From positions 248,001 to 312,000 of the forward strand of contig JBEMAQ010000001.1 of the NCBI GenBank assembly GCA_040274725.1: DNA of 64,000 nucleotides. The letters are read 5' to 3'. Both the position numbers and the translations under genes were made by a program. Below, in pieces: positions 52,844-60,356 of this stretch. How positions within the stretch are numbered: position 1 is the first letter of the stretch; each line of letters starts with the position of its first letter. The DNA is from Solibacillus sp040274725. Lineage in GTDB: Bacteria > Bacillota > Bacilli > Bacillales_A > Planococcaceae. Below the pieces are notes generated by a model. The model saw only the letters and a list, made by a program, of their open reading frames with translations. It searched no databases and was not told the DNA's origin.

Positions 52844-53542
52844 TGCACTTTTCTTATTCGCAGCCTCAATAAAGCTCAAAAATAACTGCTTTGCATGATG
52901 ATTCGTCATGGCTAATTCTTCAGGATGCCACTGAACAGATATGCAATAGCTTGCTAGCGGATACTCTAGCCCTTCTATTACACCATCCTTTGCAACAGCG
53001 GCTACAACTAGCCCTTCCCCAACGTTATCCACTGCCTGGTGGTGAAACGAGTTCGTCACGATTTCCGTTTCGCCAAAAATTTGTTGAAACGTTGTCGTCT
53101 TAAGTTCCACTGTATGTATCATCTCATGCCGTGCCGAGCGCTGTGTATGTAGCACCGCACCTGGAATTTGCGCTGGTATATCTTGAATAAGTGTGCCTCC
53201 AAGCGCTACATTCAACAATTGATGCCCCCGACAAATTGCGAGCATCGGCAAGTCCAACTGAAGCGCATGTTTTATTAACGCTAAATCACTTTCATCACGT
53301 TTTGTCACAACCGCACCTAGCTTTTCATGTGGCTGCTGTCCATAAAAAAGCGGATTCACATCATGTCCACCGATGACAAGCAGGCCGTCTAGCTTGGCAA
53401 GCACTTCGCCCTGCTCCTCTTTTGTCAAAAACGGCAAACAGATTGGAATACCACCTGCTTGTTCAATTGAGTCAATATAGCTTGCATTCACTTCAAGCTT
53501 ACGTTCAGATGCATGCATCGTCAGTCCAATAATTGGTTTCAT
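52817..53542 (-). CDS. class I glutamine amidotransferase-like hydrolase (peptidase C26)
   Basis: Member of the gamma-glutamyl-gamma-aminobutyrate hydrolase (PuuD-like) family; natural substrate unknown. The 241 residues have the nucleophile Cys in LPMLAICRGHQLLNVALGG, the His-Glu pair in QWHPEELA, and GLLVIGGHDVNPLFYG typical of the family. The ATG at 53542 follows GAGG; a 15-codon upstream extension is not supported. The last nine residues (AFAPACTQG) are encoded within a dispersed repeat, so the native C-terminus may have been replaced. Confidence 0.85.
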   Translation of the reverse strand: MKPIIGLTMHASERKLEVNASYIDSIEQAGGIPICLPFLTKEEQGEVLAKLDGLLVIGGHDVNPLFYGQQPHEKLGAVVTKRDESDLALIKHALQLDLPMLAICRGHQLLNVALGGTLIQDIPAQIPGAVLHTQRSARHEMIHTVELKTTTFQQIFGETEIVTNSFHHQAVDNVGEGLVVAAVAKDGVIEGLEYPLASYCISVQWHPEELAMTNHHAKQLFLSFIEAANKKSAFAPACTQG

Positions 53543-53600
53543 TACGCCTCGTCCTCTTCTTTGAAAAATTCTAACTATCACAAGCATTTTATCTCCAGTA

Positions 53601-53675
53601 GGGCGGTTCCTTAGGGATAGAGCGTGCGCGGAAAATCCAATATTCCCGGCTCCGACCGGGAAAGGAAATCAGCCC
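53601..53675. repeat. decayed dispersed palindromic repeat
   Basis: Arms GGGCGGTTCC and GGAAATCAGCCC with GCGCGGAAAA and CCCGGC...GACCGGG inside resemble the element at 24918-24994. Lies in the gap between two minus-strand genes. Confidence 0.45.
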
Positions 53676-53726
53676 TTATTAGAAAGCTACCAACTATTAA
53701 GAGAGAATTTTTAAGTAACAAATCAA

Positions 53727-53757
53727 AAATCTGCGCTAAGAAATTTAGCACAGATTT
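53727..53757 (-). terminator. rho-independent terminator of the deoxyribonucleotidase gene
   Basis: A 13-bp stem with one mismatch (AAATCTGTGCTAA / TTAGCGCAGATTT) is followed by Ts on the minus strand, 16 bases after the stop. Confidence 0.8.
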
Positions 53758-53772
53758 TTTCTATCTTGCTTT

Positions 53773-54312
53773 TTATGCATCTACCTTCGCAAAATAATCG
53801 CGAATCGCAAGCCAATTGTCCACACGTGTAAACTCAGTCGCTGACGCATTGTACGGCATTGCATACAATAAGCCTGTCCCCGAAAAGACGCTTAGCTGAC
53901 GCGGACTGTCATCGATTAAATAATCGGTATGTATAACCGCCTTATTGCCACAAAAAACGATATTTTCCGTCTTTAAATACGGCATATGCTCACGTAGCCA
54001 GTCGTATTTTGCATTAAACGAGCCTGGCACATCCATTGCGGCTGTTGCAATATAAATCTCAAAACGCTCTTGAAGCTCCTTTACAACCTCGATGGCATGC
54101 GCATCTAACACTTCTAAATCACGGAAGAAATCAGGTTCATTTAATAACTCAAAAAACTTTTTATTGTCCGCTTCTGATAAATTGTTCGGTGACGTCAACA
54201 AAAACTGCTCTTCTGTATAATTGGTACCAAATTGTTCATTGCACACAACCGTTAACTTTTTAAATAAATTAGCTAATACTTGATCCATATCAATTGCGAT
54301 ACTCTTTTTCAT
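53773..54312 (-). CDS. 5'(3')-deoxyribonucleotidase (NT5C family)
   Basis: HAD-superfamily phosphatase removing phosphate from deoxyribonucleotides. The 179 residues contain HAD motif I SIAIDMDQVLANLF (Asp8 nucleophile, Asp10), motif II Thr in IYIATAAMDVPGSF and motif IV DYLIDDSPRQL, with the family KYDWLREHMP segment. It stands alone between terminators; the ATG has a good GGGGGA site. Confidence 0.88.
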   Translation of the reverse strand: MKKSIAIDMDQVLANLFKKLTVVCNEQFGTNYTEEQFLLTSPNNLSEADNKKFFELLNEPDFFRDLEVLDAHAIEVVKELQERFEIYIATAAMDVPGSFNAKYDWLREHMPYLKTENIVFCGNKAVIHTDYLIDDSPRQLSVFSGTGLLYAMPYNASATEFTRVDNWLAIRDYFAKVDA

Positions 54313-54947
54313 ACGTATATCCCCCTTGTTAAATGATTCGCAACTAGCTATTGCTTCTCAACTAGGCGCACATCCTTTATACTTAAGCATTATACTATTC
54401 TTTGCGGTCATTTTCTTGAAATATTAAACAGCACATTCAAAAAGTATGAGGATTTTAGCGAACACACATAGAAATAGCCAAAACTAAGTATGTTGTCTTT
54501 GTTCTTTTTGTGCGACAATAGAAGAGATGCAAAATTTCACTTAATCAATTACGCCTCGGCAAACCCGAGTCCAGGTTTTTCAAGGGTACTTGAAAACTTT
54601 ATTCAAAAATCTGCGACATTCATCGGGGCTTTCTCTTCCTCTAGCAAATGATTGAAGAGAAAAGTTGCACGAACTACATTCATTTTAGTTTGGCGCACTT
54701 AATAAAGGCAACTACTCTAATAGTTGCCTTCAATTAACAGATTTCAACATTTCATGAATATAATTTTACTAAAATGTAAGGATTTCTTTCTTACACCTAT
54801 TTTTCATTAAATAATTTAGAAATTTATCCACAAAACATATGTAAAAATAAAGGAATTAATGTAATAATAAAATTATTGATATGTGTTGATATTCTTTAAT
54901 GAATCCAGAATAAATAATGATGTACGAATGGTATGGGAGATGATATT
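54313..54947. other. long intergenic region with structured element
   Basis: No intact gene in 635 bases. A perfect hairpin TTTTCAAG / CTTGAAAA with a four-base loop sits in a GC-richer island at 54545-54650. The minus strand of this island reads as short interrupted peptides, as seen in dispersed repeats. A second hairpin AAGGCAACTA / TAGTTGCCTT (54705-54730) looks like a terminator. A perfect DnaA-box sequence TTATCCACA lies at 54824-54832. Confidence 0.45.
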
Positions 54948-55667
54948 TTGACTGCTGAACTAGAAAAAAAAAGGTCTGGATGGTTTAAAAACGCATTATC
55001 AAATCAACCAGAAAGAAAAGCAGACGATGGCAGCGACGAAAACTACGTTGATGACTCAGAAACAACACAGGAGGACGTTATTTTAGATATGGCAGCTGAT
55101 CAAATTATTTTTTCTCGTGAAGCACAAGATAAAACGGCTTTGGACGTTATTACTTCACTCGAGAATTTATTAAAAGAACGCCAATTGATTGCGTTAAAAA
55201 ATCAAGCATTGAATGAACAAATCAACACAAGTAACGAAACGATTCAACGTATTAAGCGTGAATCGATTAAAAAAGACCAACAATTACAAGAAAAAGTTAA
55301 AGAAATTCGTGAATTAGAAAGTAATTTAACGAGCAGTCAAATGGGTTACGATCAATTACTTGAAGATTACAAGGAATATCAGTTGAATTCGAACTTAGAC
55401 TTTGACAAAATCTCAAATCAATTAGAAACAGAAAAAACAAAGTATGAAATGCTTTATGAAGAAGCAAGTCGGACGAAAAAGCAATTGCTTTCTTCGATCA
55501 CGGAGCTTGAGGATCGTATTCGTAACTTAGAAATCGAAAATCAGAAGTTTGCTGAGCAATACGACAAAATCTCAGGTGAAAAAGCTGACTTACTTAAAAG
55601 CATTAATGATTTCACTGAAAAAATGTCATTCTCATTTATTCAAAAAAATAAAGACCATGACGCTTAA
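54948..55667 (+). CDS. coiled-coil protein of unknown function
   Basis: A 239-residue acidic protein predicted soluble. An unstructured start (1-60, many D/E/S) is followed by an almost continuous heptad-rich coiled coil from about 70 to 225 (TALDVITSLENLLKERQLIA; LQEKVKEIRELESNL; LETEKTKYEMLYEEA; ITELEDRIRNLEIENQK). The TTG at 54948 is chosen because GGGAGA precedes it by seven bases; the ATG at 54933 has no Shine-Dalgarno. It lies 25 bases before the pseudo-deacetylase gene, so the two are probably an operon. No family recognised. Confidence 0.75.
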   Translation: MTAELEKKRSGWFKNALSNQPERKADDGSDENYVDDSETTQEDVILDMAADQIIFSREAQDKTALDVITSLENLLKERQLIALKNQALNEQINTSNETIQRIKRESIKKDQQLQEKVKEIRELESNLTSSQMGYDQLLEDYKEYQLNSNLDFDKISNQLETEKTKYEMLYEEASRTKKQLLSSITELEDRIRNLEIENQKFAEQYDKISGEKADLLKSINDFTEKMSFSFIQKNKDHDA

Positions 55668-55692
55668 TCATTCTTTTCATTAGGAGGCTATT

Positions 55693-57039
55693 ATGTCCAT
55701 TCATTTTGTCAAATTGATCGAGCTTTTATCGATTGATCAGGTACAGGATAAAAAATTCCTCCACATTGTTGTCTATGCAGATAAAGCATTCGAAAGTTAT
55801 TGGGAAGTTGATTTAGAAACTGCCGAAAATTTACAGCGCTTATGTGAGTTTAATGGCAATCATAAATATCGCTTATCACTCAAAGCCGCCATAAATGATT
55901 CATCTAGCAACCCGAAAATTACAAGTCATATTACGAAAACGTATTTAAACCAAAGTGCTCGCACTGACTTTTTCACAACAGAAGCTTATAGACAGCAAGT
56001 TGAGTTAATTCGCCAAAACGGAAGTGCCGCTAGACTTCAGCAGCTTCCCTTTTTATTTACGCCTGAAGAATTAATCGAGTTAAAAGAACGTGCAACTAAT
56101 GACTTATTCACTATTGACGAAGAACACTCATTTGATGATATAACTTTTACAGTTCCTAATGTAAACCCACCCGAAACGATTGTCATCACAAAAGAAGAGT
56201 TGGTCATATTAAAAGGGCCTTTAATAGAAGATACACTAGTTGCTACAATTCCAGCAGAAAAAGTCCAGCAAAACTCGGAGACAAAAGCGTTAGTAAACAT
56301 TCAAGAAGAAAATGCGCGAACAAAGATGTCTCCTCTAAGACTACTACTCAAAAAATTGTTAGCCTTATTTTCTATTTTAGCCATTGTTGTAATTGGCACG
56401 TATTTTCTAGCTGAGCGCTTTACACCGATGGAAAAACTATTAGCAAATAAACAATCTACATATGAAGCCTATGAAATAGAAGAGCCCTTTATTTTCAAAT
56501 TACCTGCGAATCATGTCGCACTAACATTCGATAAAGGGCCTTCTATTTATACGCAAGAAATTATGGATATTTTAAAGAATTATGAAGTTGGTGCCACTTT
56601 TTTTATATTAGGCAGTAATGTAAATACTTTTCCTTTAACAGTTGAACGAATGCATGAAGAAGGTTATGCGATTGGTCATGCAACGGCAAACTATTCCTTG
56701 TTAACCGATATGCCTTACGACAAAATTGAATCAGAATGGCTCTATACATCACAAAGAATTGAAGCCATTACAGGGAAGCGGGTCGAGCTCTTTCGCCCCC
56801 CCTATGGCCTTTTTAATAAAAACACACTCGCCGTTGCGAATGACTATGACTTCCACCTCGTAACATGGAGCTTAGATCCATTAGAATCCAAGACGACAAC
56901 GATCGATAACTACCTACAAGCAAACGAATTATCCGGTGCGATTATTTCGATGACTGAATCCCAGGAAACAATTGATGCACTGCCAACAATCGTTGATACA
57001 TTACTTGAAAACAAACTAAAAATCGTTCAACTACAATAA
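55693..57039 (+). CDS. membrane protein with degenerate polysaccharide deacetylase (NodB) domain
   Basis: A 448-residue protein with a novel cytoplasmic N-terminal region (1-210), one membrane helix at about 222-242 (LLALFSILAIVVIGTYFLA) and an extracytoplasmic NodB-like domain (275-448). The fold landmarks are present (VALTFDKGPS, GATFFILGSNVN, FRPPYGLFN, LVTWSLDPLESK). The metal ligands are lost: the second Asp of TFDDGP is Lys281, and the two His of HTxxH are Ala330 and Tyr334. The late active-site His is also missing (IISMTES). A binding or structural role is more likely than catalysis. AGGAGG precedes the ATG. Confidence 0.8.
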   Translation: MSIHFVKLIELLSIDQVQDKKFLHIVVYADKAFESYWEVDLETAENLQRLCEFNGNHKYRLSLKAAINDSSSNPKITSHITKTYLNQSARTDFFTTEAYRQQVELIRQNGSAARLQQLPFLFTPEELIELKERATNDLFTIDEEHSFDDITFTVPNVNPPETIVITKEELVILKGPLIEDTLVATIPAEKVQQNSETKALVNIQEENARTKMSPLRLLLKKLLALFSILAIVVIGTYFLAERFTPMEKLLANKQSTYEAYEIEEPFIFKLPANHVALTFDKGPSIYTQEIMDILKNYEVGATFFILGSNVNTFPLTVERMHEEGYAIGHATANYSLLTDMPYDKIESEWLYTSQRIEAITGKRVELFRPPYGLFNKNTLAVANDYDFHLVTWSLDPLESKTTTIDNYLQANELSGAIISMTESQETIDALPTIVDTLLENKLKIVQLQ

Positions 57040-57087
57040 AAGGATGTCGTGAAGCAATCACCAACTGGTTGCTTCACGACATCCTTT
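57039..57087. terminator. bidirectional terminator between the NodB-like gene and the prepilin peptidase gene
   Basis: A perfect 19-bp stem (57039-57057 with 57069-57087), one of the longest in the window, lies between convergent stop codons. Confidence 0.88.
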
Positions 57088-57092
57088 ATCTT

Positions 57093-57848
57093 TCATCCCC
57101 ATAATCCACTATAAAGCTGAATAAGCATATCCCCGTAAAAATAACTAATAACTGCCGCTATGGCAATGGATGGACCAAATGGAATGGGCGTTTTTCGTCC
57201 TTGCCCTCGCAGCCTTAATACAACAATACCAATCACCAGGCCAATAATCGAAGCGAGGAACAGCGTTAATAACGTTTTGGCCGTCCCGAGCACAAGCCCA
57301 ATTAATAAAAACAGCTTGATATCCCCGCCGCCCATGCCGCCTTTTGACACTACGGCAATGACGAGTAATAGTCCAAACCCAACGACCGCACCGACAATGC
57401 TGTCCCACCACGGCTCAAGCGGTGAAAAAATCCGTGCCATGACAAGTAGCGGCAAGAAAAATAGCAAAATTTTATTCGGGATGAGCATATACGAGATATC
57501 TGAAATATTGATGATAACAAGTAGTGAAATAAATAGCAAAGCGACAACCAATTCAGCTGTTAAACCTAGCTGCACATAGGCCAATGAAAATAATAGTGCT
57601 GTCACAAGCTCCATGACCATATAAAGCGGCGAAATTCTTTTTTGACAGCCGCGACATTTTCCCTTTAACAAGATATAGGAAAAAATCGGCACTAAATCGA
57701 GCGCTGTTAGACGTCTTTTACATTGTGGGCAATGAGAAGGCGGTAGAACAATCGATTGCTTCTCGGGAATACGTAACCCGACTACATTATAAAATGAGCC
57801 CAAAACGGCACCTAACACGAAAAAAAGGCATGCATATGCAATGTCCAT
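57093..57848 (-). CDS. prepilin peptidase (type IV leader peptidase, PilD/ComC-like)
   Basis: Cleaves and N-methylates prepilins. The 251 residues have an N-terminal GSFYNVVGLRIP motif, a four-cysteine zinc site (CPQCKRRL ... CRGCQKRI near 41-72), and about seven helices. The two catalytic Asp lie in NISDISYMLIPNK and the GGMGGGDIKLF (GxGD) motif. The nearby pilN/pilO genes suggest a type IV pilus locus; it could also serve the competence pilus. Confidence 0.9.
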   Translation of the reverse strand: MDIAYACLFFVLGAVLGSFYNVVGLRIPEKQSIVLPPSHCPQCKRRLTALDLVPIFSYILLKGKCRGCQKRISPLYMVMELVTALLFSLAYVQLGLTAELVVALLFISLLVIINISDISYMLIPNKILLFFLPLLVMARIFSPLEPWWDSIVGAVVGFGLLLVIAVVSKGGMGGGDIKLFLLIGLVLGTAKTLLTLFLASIIGLVIGIVVLRLRGQGRKTPIPFGPSIAIAAVISYFYGDMLIQLYSGLWG

Positions 57849-57884
57849 TCAATTCCCCCTAAACACGTTCTCTTTCTACTAAAT

Positions 57885-57924
57885 AAGCTTGCCAGCAAAA
57901 GATGGACTCCTTTGTGACAAGCTT
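57885..57924. terminator. hairpin after pilO
   Basis: AAGCTTG / CAAGCTT arms with further inner pairing (GCAAA / TTTG). The plus strand is followed by six Ts; the minus strand T-tract is weak. Confidence 0.4.
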
Positions 57925-57930
57925 TGTTTT

Positions 57931-58653
57931 TTATTCCCCTTCATAAAAGAAGGTTGTGACTTGGACAACAGCCGTTGTTAAATCGTACAACTGCTCTTCT
58001 AATAAATCACTTTCACCGAGTAAATTATAGCTAATAGAATCAATGCGCATCACGCGCTCCAAATTTTCTAATTCTTTCACAAAAGCCTCGATATTTTTGC
58101 GGTCTGGCGCTTCGACATTCATATTAAATGTGACCATTTTAAGCTCTGCCGGTAAGGTCTCGTGTGTAACAGTGGACACAGGCACTTCTTCTGTTACATC
58201 CGTTTGTTCCTGTGATTCTACATTATCCGTATTTTCTTCGGCGGTACCGTCAGCTACCACATCTGCCTCCGCTGGCACTTGCTGTACATTCGGGTCCTGT
58301 AGTGTTGAGGCGTTTACGACCGAATCATAATTGTTGAAATTCACGGCGAGCACTTTAGATTCGGATAAGTATTCAATTTCCTCAATATCGAGTAGAAGCT
58401 GCTGCATCATGCGATTAGGTGGCAGCTTTTTACGCATTGCGTACGTATTTTCTTCGACATATTCTTGTTCCTCGACTAAAATCCGAATATTTTCTTGCAG
58501 TGCTGTTACGTCTGATTGCACTTGATTGACGCTTTGCTGTAAGCGCTCCTCTTCCTGTTTCTTTGGTAAAATCACATAATAATAAAGTGCAAATAATAAC
58601 AGCAGGATGACAATAATAAGTAAAAGGGTGCTAGAGCAATTTAATTTTTTCAT
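57931..58653 (-). CDS. type IV pilus assembly protein PilO-like
   Basis: A 240-residue bitopic membrane protein with one N-terminal helix (about 8-30), a coiled coil (33-65, EEERLQQSVNQVQSDVTALQ), an acidic Thr/Glu-rich linker (about 125-165) and a C-terminal ferredoxin-like part (LKMVTFNMNVEAPDRKNIEA FVKELENLERV). This architecture and the place after a PilN-like gene identify PilO. In type IV pili PilN and PilO form the inner-membrane alignment complex. It overlaps pilN by four bases. Confidence 0.75.
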   Translation of the reverse strand: MKKLNCSSTLLLIIVILLLLFALYYYVILPKKQEEERLQQSVNQVQSDVTALQENIRILVEEQEYVEENTYAMRKKLPPNRMMQQLLLDIEEIEYLSESKVLAVNFNNYDSVVNASTLQDPNVQQVPAEADVVADGTAEENTDNVESQEQTDVTEEVPVSTVTHETLPAELKMVTFNMNVEAPDRKNIEAFVKELENLERVMRIDSISYNLLGESDLLEEQLYDLTTAVVQVTTFFYEGE

Positions 58654-59240
58654 TCCTCTACACCCCCTAGCGCAATATAGAGCATATCAATGGCAATCGT
58701 TAAATTAACCGAATAACGCGGTACCTCTCCAAAACGATTTTCTTCCTTTTGTAACTCGCTAGGTGCTACTTCAAAATTTGAAATTGCCCCAACTTGAACA
58801 TCTGTAAAATATGGGCTGTTTTCTAACGCCTCAACATAGCTAGAAACCGCCGTCATGGTTTCGAAATCAACGGTCACCTGAAGAGACGTGTCACTAAATG
58901 CATAGCTTCTTAAGTATGTATGCTCTTGGAGTAGGTTTTGTGTCGCGTCAATTAATGGCGACACGTTGTAAGAAACACGTTCAACAAATGCGATGGAATC
59001 TTCAAGCGATCCTTTATTTTGCGAAATGAGTGTATCATATTCCTGCTGTAGCTGATCTTGCTGCGTCATCAGCATCTCCTCTTGTACTTGTAGCTCGATT
59101 ACCTGATTTCGTGCATCGAAATACATCCAAATAAAAAGAGCAAGAAGTAGCAGCGTTACCAAACCTATTAACCAACCAACGACTAAAGAACGATTACTTT
59201 TCTTAGTAATAGGTGGAAGTAGATTTATATCTGGAATCAT
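58650..59240 (-). CDS. type IV pilus assembly protein PilN-like
   Basis: A 196-residue bitopic protein starting with the diagnostic IPDINLLPP sequence, which binds PilM. It is followed by one membrane helix (about 22-42), a coiled coil (46-75) and a C-terminal domain with a VSSYVEALENSPYFTDVQV motif. The ATG has AGGAGGGA upstream. It is coupled to pilO by ATGA. Its partner gene pilM, directly upstream, is broken. Confidence 0.82.
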   Translation of the reverse strand: MIPDINLLPPITKKSNRSLVVGWLIGLVTLLLLALFIWMYFDARNQVIELQVQEEMLMTQQDQLQQEYDTLISQNKGSLEDSIAFVERVSYNVSPLIDATQNLLQEHTYLRSYAFSDTSLQVTVDFETMTAVSSYVEALENSPYFTDVQVGAISNFEVAPSELQKEENRFGEVPRYSVNLTIAIDMLYIALGGVEE

Positions 59241-59265
59241 CCTGGTCCCTCCTTCAATGCTAATC

Positions 59266-59898
59266 CTAGTAAGGTCGCATGCTTTGCTTTAAATTGTGGA
59301 AATTTTTTTGCACGACTTCATCGGTTAAATGGCTCACTGTCATCGAAAAATTTTGCTGGACGGTTTGATAAATTTCCTCAATTAGCGGATTATCACCTAG
59401 CACCATCACTTCATCCACCGCTCGCTCTCCTTTATGCAAGGAAAACTTAAAGAAGTTTATCATCCGGTCAATTTCTACTACTTGGCTCTCAATCAGCTGT
59501 TTATAATCGGTTTCGTCCTCTGTATACGCATAGGCCAGCTCCTGATCCGATTGAATCGTTACTTCCCATTTGGTTAAGTCGGTTTCAATCGTTTGATAAC
59601 GTAAAAATTCCACTTGTCTAAGTGAATAAATACAAATCGATACCCCATTAATCGACCGCATTGTCTGGTGCAAAGATATTGGCCTGTTGATTTTTTCCAC
59701 CGAGCGCTGCCAAATTATTTTGCAGTAATCCATAAAACGCAAGCTCGTCGACTACAATCGTTTCTTCTACGACCCCGTCTGTCAGCGGTAGTTCAATCGC
59801 TCGCCACTCCGATACGGATGCGCCCTTTTTACAATTGCCCTTACTACATAATCTTGTACTTCTAAATTCAGTTGGGATTTTTTCTTTAAATTCAACAT
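59266..59898 (-). pseudogene. broken pilM (type IV pilus ATPase-like protein)
   Basis: Three fragments in different frames together match PilM. The N-terminus starts at 59898 after GGGAGG (LNLKKKSQLNLEVQDYVVRA) and stops at 59782. A second frame (about 59665-59810) continues with RAIELPLTDGVVEETIVVDE and FYGLLQNNL, stopping at 59648. A third frame gives the C-terminus (ICIYSLRQVEFLRYQ; QVVEIDRMINFFKFSLHKGE; EVMVLGDNPLIEEIYQTV) to 59266. The total, about 210 codons, is much shorter than typical PilM, so an internal deletion is likely besides the frameshifts. Sequencing error could explain one frameshift but not the missing part. Confidence 0.75.
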
Positions 59899-60105
59899 CA
59901 CAAGGGCCTCCCTCTTTTGTCGTAACAATCGAAAAAGTTCCACTTTATTATAAACCATTTTAGTCATTTAATTACATTTTTTGCATTAAAACTCCCAATG
60001 GAACACTCTCTACCACCTACACAAAATACATTTTTCTCGGCGGACTAGCTCTTTTAGAAAAGGTTTCATTTTATTTCACAGAAAATAGAAAGGCACTATT
60101 TTTCT

Positions 60106-60290
60106 ATGCAGTTGATTGAAGTGGGTAACTAGAGGGAAGGATTCGGTGTAGCGACAGAGGAAGTACGTATGCTAGCCGGTAACTCTTTACAACTAACTAG
60201 AAGCATTGAAGGTCGATTGAACTAAATAAAAAAGCCAGCGACTCCATTCAGGAACAAATAGTGTAAATTAATGACCTTTTTCAAAGCTAA
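60106..60290 (+). pseudogene. methyl-accepting chemotaxis protein remnant
   Basis: The conserved hairpin tip and flank of a chemoreceptor are readable with interruptions. LIEVGN, a stop codon, then EGFGVATEEVRMLAGNSLQL matches the family GFAVVADEVRKLAEQS. A frameshift leads to KKASDSIQEQIV, another stop, and INDLF. No start, membrane part or ligand domain is left. The rest of 59899-60356 has no gene. Confidence 0.7.
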
Positions 60291-60318
60291 ACAAGTAAAT
60301 GCTTCTGTTGAAAAAAAG

Positions 60319-60348
60319 AAAAAACGCCGAGGCATAATAGCCTCGGCG
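60319..60348 (-). terminator. rho-independent terminator of glnRA
   Basis: A perfect 9-bp GC-rich stem (CGCCGAGGC / GCCTCGGCG) with an ATAATA loop is followed by Ts on the minus strand. Confidence 0.88.
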
Positions 60349-60356
60349 CTTCCTAA

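Noticed and set aside
54560..54640. tRNA-like sequence (GAGTCCAGG and nearby stems)
   Set aside because: No cloverleaf can be drawn; acceptor stem, anticodon arm and CCA context are missing.
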